64,000 nt of DNA from Sphingomonas sp. Leaf17 (lineage in GTDB: Bacteria > Pseudomonadota > Alphaproteobacteria > Sphingomonadales > Sphingomonadaceae), in assembly GCF_001421505.1 (NCBI RefSeq), contig NZ_LMKL01000007.1, positions 1-64,000 of the forward strand, written 5' to 3'. The notes beneath the pieces were generated by a model, which was not told the DNA's origin, did not search any database, and worked only from the letters and a program-made list of their open reading frames with translations. A program made the translations under genes and the position numbers. Below are positions 9,170 to 16,269 of the stretch, one piece after another; position 1 is the stretch's first letter, and every line of letters starts with the position of its first letter.

Positions 9170-10300
9170 ATGACCACCGAAGTCGATTTTTACGAGCTGC
9201 TCGAAGTCGAGCGGACCGCGGATGCGGGGACGATCAAGTCGTCCTATCGCAAGCTCGCGATGAAATATCACCCGGACAAGAATTCGGGTTGCAAGGATTC
9301 CGAGGCGAAGTTCAAGGCGGTCAGCGAGGCCTATGACTGTCTGAAGGATCCGCAGAAGCGGGCGGCGTACGACCGGTACGGCCATGCCGCGTTCCGCCAG
9401 AGCGGCGGGCAGGGTGGCGGCGCGCAGGATTTCGGCGGCGGCTTTTCCGACATTTTCGAAAGCGTGTTCGGCGAGTTCATGGGCGGGCAGCGTGGCGGCG
9501 GTGGTCGCCAGCAGCACCGGCGCGGCGCCGACCTGCGCTACGACATGGAAATCAGCCTGGAGGAAGCCTTCCACGGCAAGTCGACCGAAATCACGGTCGA
9601 TGTGTCGGCGCAGTGCGACACCTGCGACGGGTCGGGCGCACGGCCCGGCACCAGCGCCAAGACCTGCGCGCATTGCGGCGGTCACGGCAAGGTGCGCGCG
9701 CAACAGGGGTTTTTCGTGGTCGAGCGCGCGTGCCCGGTCTGCCAGGGCGCGGGCCAGGTGATCGCCGATCCGTGCCCCGATTGTCGCGGCGAGGGGCGGG
9801 TCGACCGCACCAAGACGCTGAGCGTCAACGTGCCGCCGGGTGTCGATGAAGGAACGCGGATTCGCCTGACCGGCGAGGGCGAGGCGGGTGCGCGCGGTGC
9901 GCCGGCGGGCGACCTGTACATCTTCCTGCACGTCGCGCGGCATTCGCTGTTCGAGCGGGAGGGCACGACATTGTTCGCTCGCGCGCCGATCACGTTCACG
10001 ACCGCCGCATTGGGCGGCACGCTGTCGATTCCGGGGCTGGACGGCCGGGCGCACGAGATCAAGATTCCGGTTGGGATCCAGTCGGGCAAGCAACTGCGTC
10101 AACGCGGCGGCGGCATGCCGGTGCTGCAGGGGCGCGGACACGGCGACATGGTGATCCAGGTCGAGGTGGAGACGCCGACGAAGCTGTCGGCCCGTCAGCG
10201 CGAATTGCTGGAGGCGTTTCGCGAGACGGAAACGGGCGACGAATGTCCGGACAGCCAGGGCTTTTTCGCCAAGCTGAAGGGTGTGTTCGCGGGCGAATAG
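9170..10300 (+). CDS. dnaJ: Co-chaperone DnaJ (Hsp40)
   Basis: Stimulates DnaK ATPase and delivers substrates. The 376-residue protein has the J domain (residues 4-70, with HPD in KYHPDKN), a Gly/Phe-rich segment (about 77-115), and four CxxCxGxG repeats in the zinc domain: [24 protein letters not shown] and CPDCRGEG. The C-terminal substrate domain follows. It is on the same strand as dnaK, 84 bases downstream, and the next gene, tlyA, starts 3 bases after its stop. Confidence 0.98.
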   Translation: MTTEVDFYELLEVERTADAGTIKSSYRKLAMKYHPDKNSGCKDSEAKFKAVSEAYDCLKDPQKRAAYDRYGHAAFRQSGGQGGGAQDFGGGFSDIFESVFGEFMGGQRGGGGRQQHRRGADLRYDMEISLEEAFHGKSTEITVDVSAQCDTCDGSGARPGTSAKTCAHCGGHGKVRAQQGFFVVERACPVCQGAGQVIADPCPDCRGEGRVDRTKTLSVNVPPGVDEGTRIRLTGEGEAGARGAPAGDLYIFLHVARHSLFEREGTTLFARAPITFTTAALGGTLSIPGLDGRAHEIKIPVGIQSGKQLRQRGGGMPVLQGRGHGDMVIQVEVETPTKLSARQRELLEAFRETETGDECPDSQGFFAKLKGVFAGE

Positions 10301-10303
10301 CCC

Positions 10304-11056
10304 GTGGCCGCGACCATGGCCAAGCTGCGCGCCGACCAGATGCTCGTCGATCGGGGACTGGTCGAATCGCGGACGCGGGCGCAGGCGCTCATCATGGCCG
10401 GGCTGGTGTTCGCGGGCACTCGCAAGGTCGACAAGCCGGGCCAGACGCTGGCGGACGACGTGGTGCTGGACGTGCGCGGCCGGGACCACCCGTGGGTGTC
10501 GCGTGGCGGGATCAAGCTGGCGCATGGGCTGGCGCATTTCGGCTGGGGCGTGGAGGCTGCGGTGGCGATCGACGTCGGGTCGTCGACCGGCGGGTTCACC
10601 GACGTTCTCCTGACCGGCGGCGCGGCGCGCGTCTATGCGGTCGACAGCGGGACCAATCAGCTGGCGTGGAAGCTGCGACAGGATGCGCGGGTCGTCGTGC
10701 TGGAGCAGACCAGCGCGCGCATCCTAACGGCAACGCATATCCCCGAACCCGTCGACCTCATCGTTTGCGATGCCAGCTTCATCGGGCTGGCCAAGGTGCT
10801 GGAAAGGCCGATTACGTTTGCGCGTGACGGCGCGCGGCTGATGGCGCTCATCAAGCCGCAGTTCGAGGCGGGACGCGGCGAGGTCGGCAAGGGCGGGGTG
10901 GTGCGCGATCCAGCGATCCATGCGCGGGTCTGCAAAGAGGTCGTCGACTGGCTGACCGGCGACGGCTGGCATGTGGATGGCGTGGTCGAAAGTCCGATCA
11001 CCGGGCCTGAGGGAAACATCGAGTTTCTGGTCGCGGCGGTGCGGGTGACGGGGTGA
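10304..11056 (+). CDS. tlyA: TlyA family rRNA 2'-O-methyltransferase
   Basis: TlyA proteins methylate ribose of cytidines in 16S and 23S rRNA; older names call them hemolysins. The 250-residue protein has an N-terminal S4 RNA-binding domain (about 5-65, LRADQMLVDRGLVESRTRAQ) and an FtsJ-like Rossmann methyltransferase domain with AIDVGSSTGGFTD for SAM binding. Catalytic-region residues include VCDASFIG and LIKPQFE. It follows dnaJ closely. GTG at 10304 or ATG at 10316 could be the start; neither has a clear ribosome binding site. Confidence 0.92.
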   Translation: MAATMAKLRADQMLVDRGLVESRTRAQALIMAGLVFAGTRKVDKPGQTLADDVVLDVRGRDHPWVSRGGIKLAHGLAHFGWGVEAAVAIDVGSSTGGFTDVLLTGGAARVYAVDSGTNQLAWKLRQDARVVVLEQTSARILTATHIPEPVDLIVCDASFIGLAKVLERPITFARDGARLMALIKPQFEAGRGEVGKGGVVRDPAIHARVCKEVVDWLTGDGWHVDGVVESPITGPEGNIEFLVAAVRVTG

Positions 11057-11239
11057 GTGGACGCGATCCGGCCGCGGCGAAGGGCGTGGCGTGCGGACGC
11101 ACCCGTCCATAAACGGGTCGCTTGTGGAACGATGCCCGGTTCGGCGCGCTTTACGCGGGGCCTGCGACGCGGCAGGAGGCCAGGATCTAGGTCGAAGGGA
11201 ACGGACTTGAGCGGAATCGCCTCACGGGGCCAGTTGCGG

Positions 11240-11761
11240 ATGTCGTTCGTACGATGGGCGGTGGTGACCGTGCCGCTGGTCGTCCTGCTGGGTTTCCTGT
11301 CCGGCCGGTCGGTGCCGGTGGGCAGCGACAGCGCGTGGTATACCGCGTTGGTCAAGCCATCGGTGACGCCGCCGGGCTGGGTGTTCCCGGTCGCGTGGAC
11401 GACGCTGTATATTCTTATGGGGCTGGCGCTGGCGATGATCCTGCATGCGCGGGGGGCGCGCGGGCGTCCGGTCGCGATCGGGCTGTTCGTGGTGCAGCTT
11501 GCGTTGAATCTGGTGTGGACGCCGGTGTTCTTCGGCGCGCATCAGGTCGGGCTGGCGCTGATCGTCATCGTCGCGATGCTGGCGGCTACGATCGCCACCG
11601 CCTTCGCGTTCGGGCGGATCCGGCCGCTGGCCGCGTGGCTGCTGGTGCCGTACATGGTGTGGATCAGCTTTGCCGGCGTGCTGACGTGGCGGATCGGGCA
11701 GCTGAACCCGAATGCGGCCACTCTTGCGCCCGGCCACACGACCACCCAAATCCTGAACTGA
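11240..11761 (+). CDS. tspO: TspO/MBR-family membrane protein
   Basis: A five-helix membrane protein of 173 residues related to the tryptophan-rich sensory protein and mitochondrial translocator protein, which bind porphyrins and cholesterol-like ligands. The sequence shows VKPSVTPPGWVFPVAWTTLYILMG early, then ALNLVWTPVFFG, both family hallmarks, and WISFAGVLTWRIGQLNP near the end. ATG at 11240 is used; a TTG at 11207 with a GAAGGGA site 6 bases upstream is an alternative. In photosynthetic relatives TspO affects tetrapyrrole regulation, but the role here is unknown. Confidence 0.9.
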   Translation: MSFVRWAVVTVPLVVLLGFLSGRSVPVGSDSAWYTALVKPSVTPPGWVFPVAWTTLYILMGLALAMILHARGARGRPVAIGLFVVQLALNLVWTPVFFGAHQVGLALIVIVAMLAATIATAFAFGRIRPLAAWLLVPYMVWISFAGVLTWRIGQLNPNAATLAPGHTTTQILN

Positions 11762-11791
11762 CACAGACCGACGCAACGGGATTTTCTTTTT

Positions 11792-12112
11792 ATGCAGACC
11801 GAAAACCGCATTCTCGATGATCTGGCGAAGATCATGAACGGCGCGGCCGGCACGATCGCGGGCATGGGGCGCGAGGCCGAATCCAGTGCGCGGGCGCGCG
11901 CGCGCGAGTGGATCGGCGGGCTGGACTTCGTCAGCCGCGACGAGTTCGACGCGGTCAAGGCGATGGCGGCCGCCGCGCGGGACGAGGCCGACGCGCTGAA
12001 GGTACGGCTGGATGCGCTGGAGGCGAAATCCGCCGCCGCCCCGGTGTCGCCGCCAGCGCCCAGGCCCGATCTTGCCAAGCCGGTGCCGATGACCGGGTTT
12101 GACGACGCCTGA
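11792..12112 (+). CDS. ubiK: UbiK-family ubiquinone biosynthesis accessory factor
   Basis: A 106-residue protein of the BMFP/YqiC family. UbiK in Escherichia coli promotes assembly of the ubiquinone synthesis complex and fatty-acid interaction. The first part (MQTENRILDDLAKIMNGAAGTI) is an amphipathic helix, residues about 45-75 form a coiled coil beginning VSRDEFDAVKAM, and the tail is proline-rich. Alphaproteobacterial members have this layout. It sits 30 bases after tspO on the same strand. Confidence 0.85.
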   Translation: MQTENRILDDLAKIMNGAAGTIAGMGREAESSARARAREWIGGLDFVSRDEFDAVKAMAAAARDEADALKVRLDALEAKSAAAPVSPPAPRPDLAKPVPMTGFDDA

Positions 12113-12217
12113 CTTTTCCACAGAAATCGGTGGACTTCGGTCCTTTTTCACGAACGACGCGCGGTTGCAGCTTTGCATCCGTGTGCGCGTTCGTGCGATA
12201 GGGATCGGCAGGACCAT

Positions 12218-12724
12218 ATGATGTTAGAAGACGCCGATTACGACCGCGACGATGCCGCGCCCATCGATATGCTGGAAAGCTATTACGCCGCGCATGGCTG
12301 GACGCATGAGCGGCACGACGACGAGATCGTCGCGACGGTGAAGGGCAGCTGGGCTGAATATGAGCTGCGCGCGCTGTGGCGTGACGACGACAGCGTCCTG
12401 CAATTCCTCGCCTTTCCCGACATCAAGGTGCCCGACGAGCGGCGCGCGGCGATCTACGAGACGCTGGGGCTGGTCAACGAGCAACTCTGGATCGGCCATT
12501 TCGAACTGTGGTCGTCGAGCGGGATCCTGCTCTATCGCAATGCCGCATTGGTCGATGGCGATGATGAGGGGACGATGTCGCTGGCAGCGGCAGAATCGCT
12601 GGTGGAATCGGCGATCGACGAATGCGAGCGTTTCTATCCGGTGTTCCAGTTCGTGCTGTGGGGCGGCAAGACGCCCGCCGATGCGCTGGCCGCCGCGTTG
12701 ATTGACACGCAAGGCGAGGCCTGA
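12218..12724 (+). CDS. YbjN domain-containing protein
   Basis: A 168-residue cytosolic protein whose central part (WAEYELRALWRDDDSVLQFLAFPD and later YRNAALVDGDDEGTMS) matches the YbjN/type III chaperone-like fold. The family is widely conserved in alphaproteobacteria and usually sits immediately before proC, as here (6-base gap). Its function is not established. Tandem ATGs at 12218 and 12221 are both possible; AGGA upstream supports this site. Confidence 0.85.
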   Translation: MMLEDADYDRDDAAPIDMLESYYAAHGWTHERHDDEIVATVKGSWAEYELRALWRDDDSVLQFLAFPDIKVPDERRAAIYETLGLVNEQLWIGHFELWSSSGILLYRNAALVDGDDEGTMSLAAAESLVESAIDECERFYPVFQFVLWGGKTPADALAAALIDTQGEA

Positions 12725-12729
12725 GTGTC

Positions 12730-13533
12730 GTGAGCGGCCGTCTGGATATCGGCGGGCCGCTGTGGATCATCGGATGCGGGACGATGGCAGGGGCGATGCT
12801 CGGGCGGTGGATCGCCGCCGGGCTTGATCCGGCGAGCGTGACCGTCATCAACCGCAGCGCGCGGCCGATGCCGGATGGCGTGCGGCTGGTTCATTCGGTG
12901 CCGCAAGCGTCGCGGCCGGCGGTGCTGGTGCTGGGGGTGAAGCCGCAGCAACTGGGCGATATCGCGCCGCTGCTCGCGGACGTGCGGCCGGGCGTGCTGC
13001 TGTCGATTCTGGCCGGGGTGGAGGAGGCGACGCTGGCGGCGCGGATCCCGGCGGATGCGGTGGTGCGGGCGATGCCGAACCTGCCGGTCGCGATCGGGCG
13101 CGGCGTGACCGCGTTGTCGAGCGCGAGTGCCGGTCCGGCGGCGCGCGCGCTGGCCGAGGCGCTGGCGACGCCGCTGGGGCTGGTCGAATGGGTCGAGGAA
13201 ACGGCGTTCGACGCGGTGACCGCGCTGGCCGGATGCGGGCCGGGCTTCGTGTTCCGCTTTGCCGATGCGCTGGCGGCGGCGGGGGCGGCTTTGGGGTTGC
13301 CGGCGGATCAGGCGGCGCGGCTGGCGGTCGCGACGCTGGAGGGGGCGGGGATCATGGCCGCCGCCTCACCCGAAAGCCCGGCGGTGCTGGCCGACCGGGT
13401 GGCCAGTCCCGGCGGATCGACGCGGCAGGGGCTGAATGTGCTGGACGCCGACGGGGCGCTGGTGGCGTTGCTGACGGAGACGCTGGCGGCGGCGGCGCGG
13501 CGGAATGCGGAGATGGCGGCGGCGGCGCGGTAG
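12730..13533 (+). CDS. proC: Pyrroline-5-carboxylate reductase
   Basis: Catalyses the last step of proline synthesis, reducing pyrroline-5-carboxylate with NAD(P)H. The 267-residue protein starts with the dinucleotide motif IGCGTMAGAMLGRW, has AMPNLPVAIGRG near residue 115 and the C-terminal signature VASPGGSTRQGLNVLD around residue 225. Length is normal. The GTG at 12730 follows the YbjN gene by 5 bases, indicating translational coupling. Confidence 0.95.
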   Translation: MSGRLDIGGPLWIIGCGTMAGAMLGRWIAAGLDPASVTVINRSARPMPDGVRLVHSVPQASRPAVLVLGVKPQQLGDIAPLLADVRPGVLLSILAGVEEATLAARIPADAVVRAMPNLPVAIGRGVTALSSASAGPAARALAEALATPLGLVEWVEETAFDAVTALAGCGPGFVFRFADALAAAGAALGLPADQAARLAVATLEGAGIMAAASPESPAVLADRVASPGGSTRQGLNVLDADGALVALLTETLAAAARRNAEMAAAAR

Positions 13534-13570
13534 GGGGGGGCTGTGTGAATGATTAGCGGTTCAGGCCATT

Positions 13571-14272
13571 TTGGGACATTTTGTTTCTACAGCGGTGCAG
13601 CCACCCTTACTAACCGAGTTTCTATCGAAGATGACCGACGCTGCATCAAGTCAGGTGAGTAGGAGGGTTCGCGAGGCGCTCACGACTGTTTACCACACCT
13701 TCAATGTTCCGGCTCCCTCGATCATAGAAGGATGCCCGTGTTGCATCTCGACACGCAACACGGATGTCCTGCTGACCACCCCGTTGCGTGAAATTACCGG
13801 CCAAGCTCTCTGGCGTTATGTTTCCGGCGTTTTCCTCACAATTGGTGACGAAAAAGACTTTCGATACCTGCTTCCAAGAATTCTTGAGGTGTCGGCATTT
13901 GATCCCGAGAATGCCAACAATCCCGAAATCGCTTTAGGCAAGCTCTCTCTCGCAGGCTGGCGATCGTGGTTGCCACAAGAGCAGCGGGTCATCGAACAGT
14001 TTGTTGATGCCTGGTTCGAGCAAGCACTCGCAAGTGATTTGGCTGACGCAGATGAGGGTTGGGTGGGCGAAAAAGCGGAAAGCGTGCTGTGCGGTGCCGC
14101 GCGAGCAGGAATGGCGTTGGACCATTGGCTGATACGGTTGTCTGCACCAGCCGCAGCGCCGGTGCTAGCCGACATGCAAAGGCGCTATCCAAGGGAATTG
14201 TCATCGTTCTGGGACTATGCACCCTCTGGGCTTCAACAGCTCTCGACAATCTTGATTCGGGGCACAGCCTAG
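13571..14272 (+). CDS. Uncharacterised CPCC-motif protein, probably acquired
   Basis: A protein of about 233 residues with no recognised function. It contains the motif IIEGCPCCISTRN near residue 52, then LTTPLREITGQALWRYVSGVFLTIGDEKDFRYLLPRILE-type sequence; uncharacterised proteins in several phyla share the CPCC block followed by a DFR(Y/H)xLPR(I/L)LE segment. Base composition is clearly lower in GC than the neighbours and codon use includes TTA, CTA and AGG, suggesting horizontal transfer. Possible starts are TTG 13571, GTG 13595 and ATG 13631; none has a strong ribosome site. The paired cysteines could bind metal. No mobility gene adjoins it. Confidence 0.7.
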   Translation: MGHFVSTAVQPPLLTEFLSKMTDAASSQVSRRVREALTTVYHTFNVPAPSIIEGCPCCISTRNTDVLLTTPLREITGQALWRYVSGVFLTIGDEKDFRYLLPRILEVSAFDPENANNPEIALGKLSLAGWRSWLPQEQRVIEQFVDAWFEQALASDLADADEGWVGEKAESVLCGAARAGMALDHWLIRLSAPAAAPVLADMQRRYPRELSSFWDYAPSGLQQLSTILIRGTA

Positions 14273-14311
14273 GTCCGCTTCCCACCGAACTCGGACCTTT
14301 CCACGCCGCCC

Positions 14312-14836
14312 TCAATCATTATCCTGCAACCCTCGCAGCCGCGCGCGTTCATCCTCCGGGATCAGCCCCTCCAGCACGGCCCAGAAGCCACCCACCGCCG
14401 CTTGCCCCGCCCGCGCGTAGGCGGCGGAGAGTTTTTCGCGTAGGGCGTTGAACAGTTCGTTTTCCAGCGCGGTGCCGGCCGGCGTCAGGCGCAGGAGGCG
14501 CTGGCGGCGGTCGCGGTCGCCGGGGCGGGTTTCGACGAGATTGCGTTCCGCCAGTTCGTTGAGGACGCGGCCAAGCGATTGCTTGGTGATGGCCAGCAGC
14601 GACAGGAGTTCGCTGACCGTCATGTCGGGGCGGCGGGCGATGAAATACAGCGCGCGGTGGTGCGCGCGGCCAAGGCCCTGTTCGGCCAGCCCCTTGTCGA
14701 TCGAGCGGGTGATGTGGCTGTTGCCGAAGTACAGCAGTTCGAGGCCGCGACGCAGTTCCGGTTCGCGCAGGAACAGCGGGGACGCGGCGTTCGACGCGGT
14801 CGGGGAAGCGGCAGCCATGTTGACCGGTTTAGCCAT
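14312..14836 (-). CDS. MarR family transcriptional regulator
   Basis: A 174-residue winged-helix regulator. The fold is visible as ELELLYFGNSHITRSID-like dimer helix, GLGRAHHRALYFIARRPDMTVSELLSLLAITKQSLGRVLNEL (DNA recognition helices), then the wing with LVETRPGDRDRRQRLLRLT, the typical D-x-R-D-x-R motif of MarR. ATG at 14836 has TAGGA just upstream. It faces ilvE with only 42 bases between the start codons, so it probably controls ilvE and itself. Its ligand is unknown. Confidence 0.92.
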   Translation of the reverse strand: MAKPVNMAAASPTASNAASPLFLREPELRRGLELLYFGNSHITRSIDKGLAEQGLGRAHHRALYFIARRPDMTVSELLSLLAITKQSLGRVLNELAERNLVETRPGDRDRRQRLLRLTPAGTALENELFNALREKLSAAYARAGQAAVGGFWAVLEGLIPEDERARLRGLQDND

Positions 14837-14878
14837 CGGTCCTACGCCACGGCAACCCCAAACGCGTGAGAGAGTACA

Positions 14879-15985
14879 ATGTCTTCCGACCCTCAGCAGA
14901 CGCCAGCCACTTTCCGTTTCGAACCGCATGCAGCGCCGGTCGCCGCGAACGAGCGGGCGCAGCGTCTGGTCGATCCGGGCTTTGGCCGCGTGTTCACCGA
15001 CCATATGGCGATGATCCGCTACAGCGACGCCGAGGGCTGGCATAACGCGCGGATTACCGCGCGGGCGCCGCTGACGCTCGACCCTGCGTCGTCCGTGCTG
15101 CATTACGCGCAGGAAATCTTCGAGGGCATGAAGGCGTATCGGCTGGCCGATGGCGGCACCGCGCTGTTCCGGCCGGAGGCGAATGCGCGGCGGTTCAACC
15201 GGTCGGCGCAGCGAATGGCGATGCCGGACCTGCCGGAAGCGCTGTTCCTGGAATCGGTCGAGCGGCTGGTGGCGACCGATCGCGACTGGATCCCCGAGAG
15301 CGATGGCGGCGCACTGTACCTGCGCCCGTTCATGTTCGCGTCCGAGGTGTTCCTGGGCGTGAAGCCGTCGTCCGAATATCTGTTCATGGTCATCGCGTCG
15401 TCGGTCGGAGCCTATTTCAAGGGCGGGTCGCCGGCAGTCTCGATCTGGGTCAGCCAGCATTTCACGCGCGCAGCCCCCGGCGGCACGGGTGAGGCCAAGT
15501 GCGGCGGCAATTATGCCGCCAGCCTGCTCGCGCAGTCGGAGGCGATCCGTCAGGGCTGCGATCAGGTCGTGTTCCTGGATGCGGCCGAGCGGCGCTGGGT
15601 CGAGGAACTGGGCGGCATGAACGTGTTCTTCGTGTTCGACGACGGCAGCATGGCGACGCCGCCGCTGAACGGTACGATCCTGCCCGGCATCACGCGCGAT
15701 TCGATCCTGACGCTGGCGCGCGCGGAAGGACTGATGGTGCGAGAGGAGCCGTATGCGATCGACCAGTGGCGCAGCGATGCACAGAGCGGGCGGCTGGTCG
15801 AGGCGTTCGCCTGCGGCACGGCGGCGGTGGTGACGCCGATCGGCCAGGTGGTGTCGCCCGAGGGGCGCTTCACGATCGGCGATGGCGGACCGGGCGCGCG
15901 GACGCAGGCGATCCGCACGCAACTGGTGGCGATCCAGCGCGGGCAGGCGCCGGATCCGCATGGCTGGGTGAAGCGGCTCGACTGA
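14879..15985 (+). CDS. ilvE: Branched-chain amino acid aminotransferase
   Basis: PLP enzyme that makes Leu, Ile and Val from their keto acids. The 368-residue protein is of the larger, eukaryote-like class. It shows YAQEIFEGMKAYR, RPEANARRFNRSAQRM, the catalytic lysine in EAKCGGNYAASL (Lys about 207) and VEELGGMNVFFVF with the later ACGTAAVVTPIG. A GAGAGAG ribosome site precedes the ATG. It is divergent from a MarR regulator. Together with leuA and ilvBHC in this window it completes most of the branched-chain pathway. Confidence 0.97.
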   Translation: MSSDPQQTPATFRFEPHAAPVAANERAQRLVDPGFGRVFTDHMAMIRYSDAEGWHNARITARAPLTLDPASSVLHYAQEIFEGMKAYRLADGGTALFRPEANARRFNRSAQRMAMPDLPEALFLESVERLVATDRDWIPESDGGALYLRPFMFASEVFLGVKPSSEYLFMVIASSVGAYFKGGSPAVSIWVSQHFTRAAPGGTGEAKCGGNYAASLLAQSEAIRQGCDQVVFLDAAERRWVEELGGMNVFFVFDDGSMATPPLNGTILPGITRDSILTLARAEGLMVREEPYAIDQWRSDAQSGRLVEAFACGTAAVVTPIGQVVSPEGRFTIGDGGPGARTQAIRTQLVAIQRGQAPDPHGWVKRLD

Positions 15986-16054
15986 GCGGACCAGACGGGT
16001 CGGTAGGGGCTTCCCAGCGGCGTTCTCGCCGTTATAAGGCCGGCTCTGCCACGG

Positions 16055-16129
16055 TGGGGCGTCGCCAAGTGGTAAGGCAGCGGCTTTTGATGCCGCCATT
16101 CGCAGGTTCGAACCCTGCCGCCCCAGCCA
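16055..16129 (+). tRNA. tRNA-Gln (anticodon TTG), CCA encoded
   Basis: A full cloverleaf is present. The acceptor arms TGGGGCG and CGCCCCA pair over 7 bases. The anticodon stem GCGGC/GCCGC encloses the loop TTTTGAT with anticodon TTG. The T arm is GCAGG-TTCGAAC-CCTGC. The discriminator base is G at 16126 and CCA is encoded at 16127-16129. Just downstream the motif GCCA is repeated in tandem about four times, a simple repeat that overlaps the CCA end. Confidence 0.97.
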
Positions 16130-16269
16130 GCCAGCCAGCCGTTGTCGAGGGTGCCGGAACGCATTGTCCGGGTAGGACTTTTCCGATTTCCGGCGATCAT
16201 CGGCAGATCCATTGCACCGGATTGCGATCCCGGCCATGACCTGTCCCCGGGGCATAACGGGGGTCGTTC

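Noticed and set aside
12150..12194. ACGAACG/CGTTCGT inverted repeat between ubiK and the YbjN gene
   Set aside because: Only 7 bases pair with a 31-base interior and no T-run; too weak to call a terminator or operator.
14837..16255. Upstream extension of the marR frame to 647 codons
   Set aside because: It crosses ilvE and tRNA-Gln in antisense; only the last 174 codons match MarR.
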